A stretch of 64,000 nucleotides of DNA from Lagopus muta (taxonomy: Eukaryota > Chordata > Aves > Galliformes > Phasianidae), in NCBI RefSeq assembly GCF_023343835.1, contig NC_064437.1, forward strand, positions 17,417,501-17,481,500. The letters run 5' to 3'. Position 1 is the stretch's first letter. Each line of letters begins with the position of its first letter. Both the position numbers and the translations under genes were made by a program. The notes under the pieces were generated by a model that saw only the letters and a list, made by a program, of their open reading frames with translations, did not search any database and had not been told where the DNA came from. Below are positions 1 to 13,577 of this stretch, piece by piece.

Positions 1-1300
1 GCATATCCACTTTTTCCTTACTGTCTCAGTCCAGAGGTGGGTATCTGTCTCCCCATGGCATATGAGTAAGGACAGGCAGCTAGCCTCTCCCCTATGCCCT
101 TTTCAAGGGCCTGAGGCAATTGAAGGAACAAGCTCTTGATCACTGCCTGTCCAGCAGCTACAATATTACCTGACAAAGACGTATGGCCTTTTACATATGT
201 AATACATGCCTTTTAATAGAAGAAAAAACCCTCCCTTCACCATTAGAAGGGAAATTACAGCATTCTTCACTTCCTCATCCTTGAAGGCAGAGCTGTCTTG
301 TTGGATAAACTTAATCTCTTCTTCACTCCCTTTCTCTCCTCCCCTTTATTTTTTCTATTCTGTCTCCTTTTTTCCTCCTCATTAAAGGTTTGTTGATATC
401 AGTGCATAATACTTAGTTTGGAATAACAAAGTCCAGGAGGGAATTCCCCACAAAAACAAGTTCTTGGGGAAGAATTGGCATTCAGGATAGTACCTGATCT
501 CACAAGTCAGGAATTTCTCTTAATCCTTTCTTAACGTGGAAGTCTCTAACCAGCTCTGACCCCCTCCAGCACATGAACATGGTGAAAGCTGTGCCCTTCC
601 AAATATTGCTCAAAGCTCCCAAAAGACCCTTCATGCCCTGTGCAACTAAGTAGAGTTAATTTTAACAGGAAATTTCACACTGCAATCAGAAGATAGGGTA
701 AAATAATTAAAAATAAAATAAACTTTTCATAACTTGGTTCTGTGCCACTATCAGTGCCGTCAGTGATCTGAAGCATGTTAACAGGCACACTTCTGAGCTA
801 GAAGGAATCAAACATTGACTTCCTCACACATACAGGTGTTCCAATTTCCAAGCAAGAAAGCAAAACTGATACAAAGCACACAAAGGACCACAATATCAGC
901 AAGAATGTCACTAGCAGTGGAATGCATTAAAGATCATTGCAACAAATCAGGTTCCTAAGCGTGACTTTCCCTTTCATGCAGAGAATGGACTGATTCGTTC
1001 CCCAAACAATGGAAAATTTTGTGGAGGCTCTGGAACAGATAGCTCTGTTTGCTCCATTACTCACAGATCAGCTCGCCACACTGAGCAACAAAGGCGGGGG
1101 CCAAACTCATCTTATTTGTTGTCCTCAATTTATGAAAAAATAATCTAGCTCATAGGCAATAAGGTGCTTCAAAAACTTGCTGAAATGAAAGCATCTCTCC
1201 ATCAGTATAGATTCAGCTTCAACATGACTCATATGATCTATGCACTACTATGTTACACTGTCTTGACCTGTCTAAGAGTAATTGAGAAGATTTTACAGGA
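1..1300. other. Unique AT-rich non-coding DNA
   Basis: No exon, RNA gene or recognisable transposon is visible in this stretch. About 310-375 is strongly pyrimidine-rich on the plus strand (runs of CTT, CCTC and T), a common feature of bird intergenic and intronic DNA. A short A-rich patch lies at about 700-722. The open frames here are short and have no protein-like features. Confidence 0.6.
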
Positions 1301-1455
1301 TTTCTTTTCTTTTCTTTTCTTTTCTTTTCTTTTCTTTTCTTTTCTTTTCTTTTCTTTTCTTTTCTTTTCTTTTCTTTTCTTTTCTTTTCTTTTCTTTTCT
1401 TTTCTTTTCTTTTCTTTTCTTTTCTTTTCTTTTCTTTTCTTTTCTTTTCTTTTCT
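1301..1455 (+). repeat. Perfect (TTTCT)31 pentanucleotide microsatellite
   Basis: Thirty-one uninterrupted copies of TTTCT are counted directly (155 bases), followed by five more T. On the minus strand this is a pure-purine AAAAG-type array. Both strands are open in several frames across it, giving artificial proteins of repeating Phe-Ser-Phe-Leu-Phe on plus and Lys/Arg/Glu on minus; these are not genes. A pure, long, homopurine-homopyrimidine mirror-symmetric array is expected to be length-polymorphic and can form intramolecular triplex DNA. The lack of any interruption suggests recent expansion or an actively slipping allele. The exact copy number could be affected by assembly or sequencing error. 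Confidence 0.97.
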
Positions 1456-1460
1456 TTTTT

Positions 1461-4400
1461 CCTGCTAGAAAAGAATACACTTAAACACTGTTGCCTGACT
1501 GTACTTAGACTGGAGTTACAGATCTCAGTAGGACATGGCCATCACATTTTTGGGGTATGGGTACGCCCACTGTACGATATACAGTCCAGTGACATGGTCC
1601 TGAGATATGTGGAGAAAGTATCACTTCCACGTGCAAGACATTTCTGTGCACCCACAGCATGCTCATTTTCTATATGTTTTGGCTACCACTGCTCATGATA
1701 TGAATATGCAAAAGGAAAAATATAGACTTTTCACACCTAATTCATTCAACATTATTGGCTTCACACAGGAAGCCCTCAGCAGCCCACTGCCCATAGAAGC
1801 TCCATGCCTGGGGGTTTCTTTCCATGACCACACACTCCCTATAACTGCCTCTCTTTGTGCCTTGTTTCAACAGCACTGGAGAGACTACTGAAGACCAGCC
1901 ACAAGGCACAGCCGATTGCCCTTTCCCCAATTGAATTTAGTGAAACCTATTGCCTAGAAAAGACAATACATGAAAGGAGATCATTCTTCAATCTGCTTAC
2001 AGATGGACATAGAAGAACTGGACGTTCACTTTGATCAGAAAAATAAATCTTTCAGAAACAAGTTCTGAGGCTCTTAAAAATATTGAAAAAGCACAATCCT
2101 ATGAAAAAATCCCACAGTTATCCACATTTTTATTCAGAACATTTTCATCGTTAATACATCAGATTTTGCTTTTATCTGGCTTATGCTCAGTTATACAACA
2201 GATAGTGTTTGCATACAGAGGAGTAAGAAAGGAGCACTTGGAAGAAAGATGGAGGATGGCTGGTTGGATGTTCTCACTGGTAAATAGTGAAATTACATGA
2301 AATTGCAGAAGCATTCAGGTGCATCTTGTTTTGCTTCCATATAACTAAAAAGGACGCAACTGATTTGCAGCCTGGGATTTGAAATAGCTGATAAAAAGCC
2401 AGAAAATTATTGATGATCAAGTACTGCTGAGCAGCTGCAGCATCATGCTACAACCTATTGGGCCAGTGCCAGGCTACCTGCTTAATGTCTGGAGATGCAG
2501 AGCTGTTTGGAACCTGCTGAGTGACGGTCTGACAAGGTATGTACACTGCCTGGACCACAGACAGGCCTAGGGATAAGATTCTTCTAAAAAAATTGCAAGT
2601 TCTAATTTAATTTAAGACTGATCAGCAGTCTTCTGTGTTGCTCATTTGTTATTTTCAGACCTGAAGGCAATCTGAGTGCCTGTTGATAGCTTTCCTGAAA
2701 AGAAATCTGTTCTTTGTCTCCAATGAATTCCGGGCAAAGCCCTGTTTGAAATGCCCAGAGAAATCGGGGACACCCAGATCTACAACAATCCAATGTATCC
2801 CAGGCACCTGATTCCCCCTTTTTCCTGCTCTACAGCATACCTTGTGTTCAGTTCTTGTGTAGAACATACAAACATGCTCACTCTCTCCATCAGAGTTCAG
2901 AGACCAGAAGCCTCCCTGCTCCCAAACCTGCCAGCCCTGCAGGCTCTTGCAGCACCAACCCAGACTGCTGCCCAGACAGACCTGTTCCATGTCACCCTTC
3001 CTGCCTCTTGTGTTGGCAGCAGCACTGTTCTGCCTTCTGCACAGGACACAGGTGATGGTAAGACCAATGGTGCTTCCAACAGATGCAGATGGGAGGAAAG
3101 GACGATCACAATGCTGTCAGACACTTAGCAGAAACGCTCTTTGGGAAGACTAACATGTAATGAGAAGGCACGTTCCTTACCTGCTTCAAACCGCATCTCT
3201 TGACTGACTCTACAAAGAGCCAAGGTAACTAAACTCCTATTTTAAGCTCTCTTCTCAGTAGGATGCTTGGCAAAATTGAGCACATGACTGTGCACAGAAA
3301 GACAAACCTGCAGCTGCAGTAGTTGTGTTGTCTCAGCTCATAGCACAGGGGTGTTGCAGGCATCAGCTTGAACGTCACTTGTGTCCCATACACGATGTGC
3401 AGTAACAGTGCCTGTGCTACCGGGCTGCTCCTTGCTCAACTGCAGGGAGGCTTACAGGCACTAGGCTAATCCAGGTGCTGCTGCACTCAATTTATTGTAC
3501 AGACATAAGCCTGATGTTATTTCACAGGAGCCCTGTGCCTGCCCTGAAGAAAAATGTGTGTGGGAGACATTCTACATCTGCAGCTTCACCTCAGTGTCAT
3601 TACTAAAACAAAAAACAAAAACAAAAAACCAACATATCACAATGAAATAAAACAGATAGTTTTGAGATTTTTATATACGTACAAGTGTATACTCACACAT
3701 AGACAGGCTTGGGTGAAAATTTGTTTTGAAATGACTACCTGATATCTCAGCACCACTGGATTTTTATTCTGGAGAACTCAAGCATTATTTCACTAAAGCA
3801 AGTAGTAAAGAAGCTGTTCAACGACTTTGCTGGCATTAACTCATACTTTGCTTCACCTAACCTTTTTGTTTTCAGTATTTTCAAATAGTAGAGATGCAGA
3901 AAAGATGGAGAATTCTAGCCTAAAAGCCAGTTTCCTCTGTAACAGAAAGATATCACTGAGGTCAAGGATTGCCTGAACCAACACTAATCTCAGTAGCCCC
4001 ATTTGAACAGTGAGTCAGTTCACATAATCCAACCTCTTGTCAGCTACAAAAGAATGGTTTTGGAAACACTTTACAGTCATCTGTGTTTCAGAATTTAGTC
4101 ACAGTAAATTATTGGATATCAGTCCATTGTTGCAACCATATGTCTTTATGCAGTAGCAATTTTTCTTGTATTTTTCTCATGCTCAACTGCTTATTGAGTA
4201 TTTTTATATACCCCTTATTATTTTCAACTACTATTTAAAAATAGGTACTGGATTTTTTTCCACCTACAAAAGACAAGTGGCTCAATCCAGCCATAGTTTG
4301 TAAGTATGTTCCAGAGGTAGTAAATGCGACAAAGCATTCAGCTGCCCCACTATTTCAGAACTCACAATGACTTAACCTAGCTGAATTCTGACTTCGGAAA

Positions 4401-7400
4401 TACCTTTGCCTCCCAAGCCAACTGCATGAGCCATTCAGTGCTGGCTGCTACAATACTGTCAGAACAATAAACATTGCTATGTACGCCATACAGCATGGAC
4501 CATCTGAAGAGTTATTATTATTTTTTTAAACAGGGATTGTCTCAGCAATTTTATGTGAAATCAGAAATCAAACTAATACGTGGTTTTTTTTTCCTTAACA
4601 GTTGATTTTAAGGGAACATGAAACCTGATGGGAAACAATACAGAAGTAACTCCCTGCTGAAATGTGCCAGCAATAGAAGAGATAGTGACACGCTATTTCA
4701 GGCAGAAGGCTATCAAAACTGACACTAAATACGATGCAGAATTTGACTAATACAAGGTGAAATTTGACACAAACATCAAGCCAGGGGGATTTTCAAAGTT
4801 GTGTGAGCAATGCAAATTATGCTAGGAGTACTCAGTTCTTAGTGTGGATATTTGTAAGACTGTTATACCACAGCTGGGTTCTGGCAGCCATGCTTTCTGG
4901 CTCATTTTCAGCTTCTGTAAATCCCAGTGATTATGAGCTACTTGATAAAGCTACCTTCTTACTTCTCAATTGGCTGCTGTGGAAACAGATATTCCAAGTT
5001 AAATTTCACGTTGCTTAAAAATCATCCTCTTTTTTGCTTTGGTCTAAGGTCAACAGACTTAAAAGAAGGCTTCAGACAACCAGAGTGAAGGAAAGCAAAG
5101 CCCCAAGCTGAGCTGTACAGCTTCAATGCCTCCTGCCCAGGCAGGTCCCTTGGCTCCAGTGGTTTATTGATGACACTATTACTGACTTCATAGGGATGGA
5201 AAAGGAGGCATGGCTGGACCTTGACAACTTTTCATAGCTCCTTTAGAGGGAGAATGGTTGTAATTTCCAGAACAGATGGAAAATCTCAATGTTGCAGTGA
5301 ATTTCTGGAAAAATGAAGTGGTTTTTCAATGTATCCATTTAAAATGTACAAAAGCACATTCCTCCCCTCTCCCAGTAATGGGCATCAAAACTGGAGGGGA
5401 CAGCCAAGGACTGGGGTTTGGCTGTCTGTGTTTGTGGGCTAGGGTTAGGCTCACTGTGTGGTTTGAGACCCTACTATTGCATTCTACTCTTTCAGAGACT
5501 TTTCTCCCTTGAAAAACAAGACCAAAGTTGTAAATATATTCAGAGTAAAGAACCAGACCATTCCATATTATAATTTTATACTTGCATTTCTATGAGTGTA
5601 TGTATATTTATACATTTGTTAGTATTTTATCTCGCCATCACTTAGAGAGTCTAAAGAAGAAACTCTCATGACTTTTTCCACAAGTATTTCTGTATGGAGC
5701 AGTGTAGTGAGATGTAGGACTTCAGTCAGAGAAAGAATGTTCTGCACTAATCACTGAATGCATACAAATGCATCTGTAAACAGGACGAGCTTCTTAGTTT
5801 TTGAATCAGATCTCCAAAGATTATTCCTGCTAAGAGCTCTTAGATGAAACTGCCCCATTGCTGCTTTATGTTTTCTGTCTGCTGCTTTAAATTAACACTT
5901 AGAAAAAATATGCACTGCAGCTCCATCTCATTAATGTTTGAGTAACAGAACACAGTTTTTAAGCTGGCCTATGTACAGAATTTCAAGAACAAAAGAAATC
6001 ACTTGAAGAGTTGAGGAAATCAGCCATATGTGCTGAATTCCAGCTCTTCAGAAGGACAAGTGGTGATAAGAACATTGTCTTCTATTTAAAGCAACAAGAC
6101 CTGATCCTCCACAACACCCTGGTAATTAAACAGGCTCTAACATCATCAGTAGAAACCTGAACAGAAAGAAGTGCCTGGTTCAAGGTTGCAACAGCAGGGC
6201 AAGGAATCGAGCCTCATGACTTTAGATTGCAAGCAAGGTATTTAGAGCGATAATTTCTTCTTTTCTCTCAGCTAAAAACATCCATGCACAATATGAAATC
6301 ATAGCATCCTAAGCGGCAGGGCCATCTTTCTGCCTTTTACAGTGTGGAAAGCTCCTAACTTCCTTTTTCTGATTCCTAAGTCATGTATAAATATTGCGAC
6401 CAAATTTTAAAATAAAAATATGAAGTTTTCTTTACAAAAGTAAATCTTTATTTTTCTTTTTAACTAGTTTTTATTCTCTACAAATTTGCCTTGTGAAGAA
6501 TGGAAAGGGCATTAAAAACAATCATCACTTATTCTAAATCTCACACGGTATAGATTATTTAACGAAATCACACTGCTTCTATCAATAACAAGAACTGTTC
6601 TGAAGAACGGTACAGTACAGAACAGCTCTCATGTTAGTTGCAGATCACTGTGTCCCACCACTTCTCAGAAGATACCCATTGCTTTACCTCTGCACCACTC
6701 TGAGAAAAAGATGACAATCTTATGTTTGCTACTTGGGCATCTCGCACTATCTGCTTCTCCAGCAACACAAAACTGAAGGCAAGCAAATTTTACACGTGAG
6801 CTTCATGCTCTACAAGGAATGAAAGGTCAAAGGGTAGCAGGCAAAAGCTATTTGCCACTCAGTTCTAATTTCCCTCATAAATTATTAAGCCATCCCTTAC
6901 GCATTTCCATCTTTGATAGTCTTGTGGTATGAAGTGTAAGTCAATGGATAAGATAATTGCAATAAGCAGAAGTGATATTTAATGCACTGGACACTTTCAA
7001 TAGCAAAGTAGTTCTAATTAGTGTTTCTAACTGATGTGACAGCAGTTTACAGAGCGCCAAAATAGTTCCTCATTTGTCAAGTGGGTCTGAAGCTTATGGC
7101 AGCTTTCTGATCATCTCCCTTGCCGCAGGACCTGAAAGCACCTTCAAAAAGCTCTCTCTCATTGATCTTTAGTCAGATGCTGACTGAAAGGCACACAGCT
7201 TTGCCAGAAAGAAGATAGATAGATGCTGCACCAGCATGAAAATGTCACTTGCTTAATGAAAAAGAGTATCTGCTCAGAACCTCTCTGTATGCATGTTTAT
7301 GCACACACATGCACATACACAAGCCCAACAAAGCTATGCAGAGGCAGTTTTATTAAGCAGATGAATATGCGAAGTGCTGAGTAAACCTGTTACATCAGTT

Positions 7401-8555
7401 CATATATGACAGCACGCACACATCTACATATACACTATGCATGCACAGAGATGGTCATACAGCCCATGACTGAAATGCAGAGTTTTGAAAGGCACATTAC
7501 GTTCTTCCCTCTAGACTTTTCATTGAGCATTCGGGACACAGTGCAGGCAAACTTCACCATTAGTTTCAAAATGTCAAAACTTACTTTCCTTGTTTATGAT
7601 TTTTCTTCTAACATATCGATAGTTCAGCTATCCTGCTGTTCCCTAAGGGCTGAGGGAGTAAATGATGGCGTGTCAGATAAAGAGCAAGTATTTGCCAAGT
7701 AGTGTCAAAAAAGTTCAGAACAGTTTTTCCTTTGTTATACTCATTTTATAGCCATCATTAAATAATCAAATATTGCAATTCATTATGGGAAAAACTATGA
7801 CAATTTCCTTTGCACTTTGGATAGCACTCAATAGGTCCCTACAAGCATTTACAAGAGGGAAGAAAGAGGGACTTCCAAAAATTCTTCATAAATCTTCTGC
7901 AAAGTAGGTCTTTCAAGGCCACCCTTCTACTAAAATAGGTGCACCAGATGGTAGGAGCTGGGCTGATGCAGTACAACTAGAGTTGTTTTTGACAGCACAG
8001 TGAACAAACTTACTGGAGCTGAATAGCTCTGATGCAAGCACAGTACAGAAGGAAAACTCTCCTGTCTGAAGAAGAGGCCATTGCCTCTCTCAGTAGTGCC
8101 TACCCCTGCAAATATTCAGTAGGTTGTAAATACGTGCTTTGACCAGCTGTACTAGCACAACCATTTCAGATCAATTGTCAAGGCAGATGCAGATAATTCT
8201 TTCCTCTTGCAGGAGACCACAGCTCATAAAAACATGGAAGGCAACGTCACTTAGTGCAGCACAGGTAATTAGGAGCATGGAAGGGACTGGCTCAGAACAC
8301 GAGTTAGGAATAATAGAGTGAGCACTAATTGGAGAAGTTTTTTATTAGTACTTGCACATCAAATTAGTCAGATGGCTCAGGCACTCACAGAGCAGCAGCA
8401 AAGAGCCATGTGCATGGCACATCCTGCTGCCCCCTTCTCCTCATGCTTTCTGGGCCCAGATTCTCTTGCAGTTCCTGTCTGTGTCAGCCTAGTCACCTTT
8501 CAAAGCAGGTGATGAATCTGCCTAGCTAATGAAGGCCATAAGAGGGTGCTGGGGG
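1461..8555. other. Unique non-coding DNA, no gene seen
   Basis: This 7.1-kb stretch is AT-rich single-copy-looking sequence. The longest ATG-initiated frame is 2751-3128 (125 codons). It overlaps several equally open frames on the other strand, including 2655-2990, and has no recognisable domain, so I do not call it. A slightly GC-richer patch covers about 2890-3060. A small A/C-rich simple tract lies at 3605-3632. Nothing resembling CR1 ends, LTRs, tRNAs or a CpG island was found by eye. Confidence 0.55.
3605..3632 (+). repeat. A/C-rich simple sequence (AAAAC-like)
   Basis: About 28 bases made almost only of A with single C residues, a degenerate AAAAC-type low-complexity tract. It has no apparent coding or regulatory meaning. 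Confidence 0.75.
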
Positions 8556-8598
8556 TTTTTTTGTGGTTTTTTTTTTTTTTTAAGTTTTTTTTTTTTTT
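8556..8598 (+). repeat. Interrupted poly-T tract
   Basis: Three T runs (7, 15 and 14 bases) are separated by GTGG and AAG. It is low-complexity DNA. It could be the reverse-complement tail of an old retroposed transcript, but no source gene is recognisable on either side, and bird CR1 elements do not use poly-A tails, so a plain slippage origin is simpler. Confidence 0.85.
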
Positions 8599-10317
8599 AC
8601 TAAGGCACCAGCTGGAATTCATTATCATGCCAAATCCAAATGTCTGAAGCCTGATAATTTCACAGTCCGGCTGTTCTTCAGTGTAAGGGAGGCAAGGCAC
8701 ATGCAGGGCCATAGGGTGGCATGACCTACCCCCAAGCTCTGCACACACCATGATGATAGGAGATAAAACCAGCAGCACCTGGATGAGGGATACCTGACAA
8801 AGTGATTATCTCCACCAATAAGCCACAAACCTGGTCTGAAAGTAGTAGGTGCATAAAGTTTCTAACCTCCATCACAACACAGGCGCTTCAGAGGCAGGAG
8901 AGCCTGTGGTTACTAAGCAAGGATTTGCATTTGCCCTGATTTTCTTTAATTTTAGGTGTTTTCATGTTGGCTTTCGTGGGAGGCAGTAGGTAATTAGTGG
9001 CCTTTCCTTCCTTTGAAATTCTCATATTGATTCTATGAAGGATCCAGAATGTCAAGCAGCGTTGTTTAGATTAAAAACAAACTACCAGGAAACTTGCTTT
9101 TGTAATACAAGTGTGCTTTCTGCTGCTGCTTCTGATATGTGTCTTTAAAAAGCAGACAGACAGCAAGCAGTGGAGGAGAAGCTGCTTCACAGAATCCTGT
9201 TCTTGTTTGTCATTTCCCAAAGAACATTATCACAGGACAGAAGCAGCCAAAGCATCATTGTTTTACCATGGTTTAGGATATTATTTTGGACAGAGACCCA
9301 GATGTCATGAAGGGACAAACAAGTTCTGCTGTATATGAAGTTGCATTTTCTATTATTTAAAAAGTTATCTTCCTGTTAATTCTCAGACCTCCGCTATTTC
9401 ATTGTCATCATCCCAGTGCTTTCTGCCTTGTTTTCCCTATATTTTAGGAATTTGTTCTTTTACCATTTGATCCACTTATTGACTTTTCCTCTGATCCTAT
9501 TTTATGTTGTCCCAATGAGCCTCCCTGCCCTTTTATCAGCTGAGGTCCTATATCTTCACGCTAATTTCTCACTAAACAATAGCTCTCCAATTTCTTTTGT
9601 AACTCTAGATCTGTTGTGAATATTAATAGCTTCTTTCAAGTTCTACATTTATGGAAGAGAGCACTAGTGTTTGATCTCTGGCTTTTCTTGAATACACTTG
9701 TACTTCTGCAATGAGGGCTTGGCTCTCTTTTATGTTTTCCTACCAGATCCCTCGCTTCATTTCTATCTTTCTGTTTTATTGCAGAGATGGAAGCTGTGGT
9801 GGACCTTTAAGCATTTTTCCTTATTAAGCAAGCCTCCTCACACCAGCACAGTCTGTGGTGATTTCTGCCCTCATTGCGGACTATTTCTGTACACTCCCTA
9901 AAGGCATCAAGCCATTCAGGTAGTAGCATGTAATTTGTTTTGTACTGTGGAATTCCTGCCATGCCTATATGTATTTAGACCACAGGCAAACCAATAAAGT
10001 TGTCATAGAAACAAAGCATTTCATGAATAAATCAATTCATAATAAACTTGTAAACTTTGAAGAACCTGCTGTGCTTTAACAACACATCTATTATATACAC
10101 GCTAATCACGTTTGTAATGAGCAATGTACATACACTACACATGTCCATTTGTTTTGTCCTGTTGAGCATCTTATAAATATTCTTTAACACTTTCCTGTGT
10201 TGTGCATGTCTCCACAGTAAGGAAGGATAGAATTGGATGCTTGCATAATAACATAGCAGCAGGAATTTTTCTATTTCTTTTTTGATGTGTGAGGTGGAGG
10301 TTCAGTAAACTGAAAGC
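8599..10317. other. Unique non-coding DNA
   Basis: No gene is seen. The subregion about 8880-9060 has an octamer-like ATTTGCAT at 8933-8940 and a TAATTAG at about 8991-8997 in otherwise non-repetitive sequence. That is weak support for a regulatory element. The plus-strand frames at 9111-9338, 9416-9619 and 9698-9901 are short, hydrophobic because the DNA is T-rich, and not convincing as genes. Confidence 0.5.
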
Positions 10318-10341
10318 TTTTTTTTTTTTTTTTTTTTTTTT
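10318..10341 (+). repeat. Poly-T homopolymer (T24)
   Basis: Twenty-four consecutive T follow AAAGC and are followed by AAAC. It is a mononucleotide microsatellite, and its length in the assembly is likely to be imprecise. Confidence 0.93.
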
Positions 10342-10480
10342 AAACAAGGCAGTAAGGATTGAAAGTATCAGCGCAGTAATTCTTTTTCTTGGCACAGACA
10401 ACTTAGTAGGACTTCATCCCCTGTTCATGTAATTAGAAAGAAAGCCCAGAGACAACAGGAGCCTGATAAAAAGCAGCCCA

Positions 10481-10621
10481 GCCACAGAGGAGCTCAAAAC
10501 CAGGCAGGATAGGGCCCTAGGCAGCCTGCTCTGCTGGGTGGCAACCAGCCCACGGCAGAGGCTTAGGGCTTGATGATCTTTAACGCCCCTTCCAACTCAA
10601 GCCATTCTGTGATTCTACGAT
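10481..10621 (+). mobile_element. CR1 LINE fragment, 3' end, sense orientation
   Basis: The sequence follows the CR1 3' end: 'gggccctaggcagcctg', 'ctgggtggcaacc', 'ttgatgatctttaa', 'ccttccaactcaagccatt' and the terminal 'ctgtgattctacgat'. Only the last ~140 bases of the element remain, so this is a 5'-truncated dead copy with no reverse-transcriptase coding. CR1 moves by target-primed reverse transcription and usually ends in short 8-bp repeats rather than poly-A, as here. The start is approximate because the left edge decays into unique sequence. The point changes from the family consensus suggest an old insertion. Confidence 0.9.
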
Positions 10622-13552
10622 ACCCATTTCAGATCACAACATTACAGAAGTAACACTCACTATTAAAGAAAAACGTTAGCAATCAAGCTGGATAATTTCT
10701 AGCTAAGAGGCACACATGATTAAGAGATCATCCAACACAAGGACAGCCTTACGTGTTTGGTCAACATGGGGGCCCAGGGGCCACCACATGTCCCTCTCTA
10801 GCACCATTCCTCCCATACCTGCACAGCAAGGGGCAAGCTGAAATATCTCATCATAAAGTGTTGTCTGCATCCCCAAAGGGCAACACCAGTGGAAATACAG
10901 GAATAGCGGGCCAGTCCTAAGCATCTGTCCCATAAAATATGTCAAAAAAAATCAACTCATAACAGCTATACATTAAAGTATGGGGATCAACCAGATGTAA
11001 GGCAGTTTCAGTCTACTGATCCCAATAATTAAACACTAACTTATAGGTCAACATCCCTTTATAAGCCATTAATGTGGTTGCTCAAAGCTGGTATTCGTAG
11101 TCATCAGTATAGATCTGTCTATATACCACGTCAAGGTGCCATTCTGAAACAACAAGGAAAATCTGAACAAATTGGAGGAATGTTTTATAACTACAGGTTT
11201 AGAATGGCCTTTTCTTTGCAAGAAGCTGTTTTACTGCTGTTTGGTGTGTTTCAAATATTCATTGCTTGCCTGGCAGTTACAGTTACAGTCTGGGATATTT
11301 GCTAGTTAACCAAGCACAGTAAAAGAAAACTGAAACATTTAGTGACCCACTGCTCCACAAAACTCTCCCCACTCACAACAGGAAGGCTACAGCAAAAAAG
11401 CAGCTCCCAGACCCCAGCTGCATGTTGGATTACTTCTGTAGAAAAGAGCTCCATCAGCACAGCTCAAGAACACGCTGTAGGGAGAAAAACTGGAAAGCAA
11501 AAGTCATCTGCCTTTGATTGCACAATGTCTTGTTTTAACTACATATTGTGCAGATATGTTACTGCTGTAGAACAATACATTATCCAGTAATTAGGTTCAT
11601 TTATGGAATCAAATCAAGGCTGTCTACATTTCTGCTGGGTAATGTTCTTCACAAACAATCCTCTCTCCTGGCTCCTCTGATTATTTTATGATTCCTCTTG
11701 CTTCTTGTCAGTACAGATTAAAGGTAACACATACTGCTGGGAACAAACAATTTTCCAGTGGTAGCATTTTGTTTTCCTTAATAATTAACAAGTGCTGCTG
11801 ACTAACCTTCCAGTATAAAATGTGTACCTTATTGAAAGGGAGCAGACACAGGTTAGGACAGCTCACTTGGGATATCAAAATAAGAAGTGTGATTAAAGCA
11901 TTAAAGATTTAGAGGCTGACATTAAGGGATGAAAGGTGGAATTACTGTAAATATAAAACTGTTCAGCGTTAAATGGTATGTGTTGCACTTGAAACAGTCT
12001 TTCAAAGTGCTAACATTTCAGCATTAATTATTAATAGAAACTGGCAGCTCATTTTTAATTTGAGCCTAATGACAAGGTTCCTTAAAAGATAAATACAACA
12101 CATGGGCCCAGAGGGTTTGTGAATCTTTTTGAAAGGCTCTAGGTTGTCTAGGCCTTCATCTACAAAATCATTATTTTATAACATGCTTTCCTTAGAAGTT
12201 AAAAATCCCACAAAAGCGAAAATCAACCAGCAGCCCATGCTGCAAGTCCAGCAGAGCCTGGAGAAGATCCCCAGGATACACCCCAGCCTCTGCTCTCCCT
12301 TCCACGAGTCAGGAACTCTAGAAAGCAGCTTCAGAGAGCTTCCTTAATCAGAAGGCAAACACTGTTCATCCACTGCTAATCACCTCATATTTATTTTTTG
12401 AGGGCAAACAGCCATTTCCTTTTCCTATTTGTCACCTTTGCAAGTTGTCACCAAAACAATGAGTTATACGACCCAGTTCTGATCCCACCTCAGCTGCATC
12501 TTATAGGGGCGAAGTCACTACAACTAGGGACCCCAGAGAAGACATGCACTTCCAGTGCACTGCTTTAGGGTCAGGATGGCTGGAAGCACCTTTGCTAAAA
12601 ACCACTGTTACTGTATTTCCTTCACTGCTCAAAAGGAATTTTGAAGTGTCAGTGATCAATAAACAAAGCATTTGTTGTTTCTTCTAATGAAACATTTATG
12701 CCTAAATTCTTCAACGCAAAAAAAGACATGTAAGAAACAGAACAAAGTATATTAGATAACATTTGTATTATATAGAGTTATATTCCACTTTTTTTTTTAA
12801 TAGGAACATTTGTAGTAAGATCTCAGATGCTTCTTGGGGACATTAGAAATCTGCTGAGAGTGTGAAGCTCTAAATAACCAGGCAGAATGAGGGTCAAGCT
12901 TATCTCATTAGCTTTGGCAGGTGTAAAGGCTCATGAGTGACAGTGTACTTTTCCTTCCAGTCATGCAAACGATTTGCAGCAGAGACTAAGTGAAGATCTA
13001 TGGCCATTGCTTTCCTAATGGGAAAGCAAAATATAGGAAAGAAATTGGATGGGGCAAGGTAGGGGGAAACAAAATGTAGAAGAGCACCCTCTGTTGCAGG
13101 GTATCATCAAGCAAAACATTCAGAAGTAAGAAAACAGAACAAATGCAATGATGGTTTATCTGCTTTTACCAACACATCCAGAATTCCTCAGGGGGGCTGA
13201 ATAGAAATAAAGCAGTTTGCAAGCTGGGCTTTCACCATGCTCAGCCCTGTCATACAGCACTATGGGAATTAACCTGTGTCTATGAAAAAACAATACTTAG
13301 CACAGAAGGGCACTGAGGCCATGAGGCTGTTAAATTTAAGGGCATTCAGTGGAGAAAAGTACTTGTACACTGATTTAATTCAACCATCAGTATAAATGAA
13401 GAGGAAATGAGAATAATACAAGAAAGAAGCAAGAGAAAGTGTTTGAAAAACCACCAAGATTTCACCAGAAGGTCAGTTGATGTTACTCTTTCCGGGCTTG
13501 GCTTTTTGGTTTACTTAGTGCTTTTGCCCTGCATTAAAGGCATTTGTGCGGG

Positions 13553-13577
13553 AAGTGACACTTAAGGAGTGTCACTT
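13553..13577. other. Compact inverted repeat (9-bp arms, 7-base loop)
   Basis: AAGTGACAC at 13553-13561 and its exact reverse complement GTGTCACTT at 13569-13577 flank a TTAAGGA loop. The first loop bases and the DNA after the second arm also repeat CACTTAA directly. The hairpin is too short for a microRNA precursor. It could be a dimeric factor site or a chance palindrome. Confidence 0.6.

Noticed and set aside
1164..1698. Open frames of ~75-138 codons across the TTTCT array, on both strands
   Set aside because: The residues are only the translation of the pentanucleotide repeat, and the frames exist because the repeat has no stop codons.
2751..3128. 125-codon ATG frame
   Set aside because: It competes with equally open minus-strand frames and has no domain or splice context.
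8556..8598. Poly-T tract as the tail of a minus-strand retrocopy
   Set aside because: No recognisable coding remnant lies downstream, and there is no visible target-site duplication.
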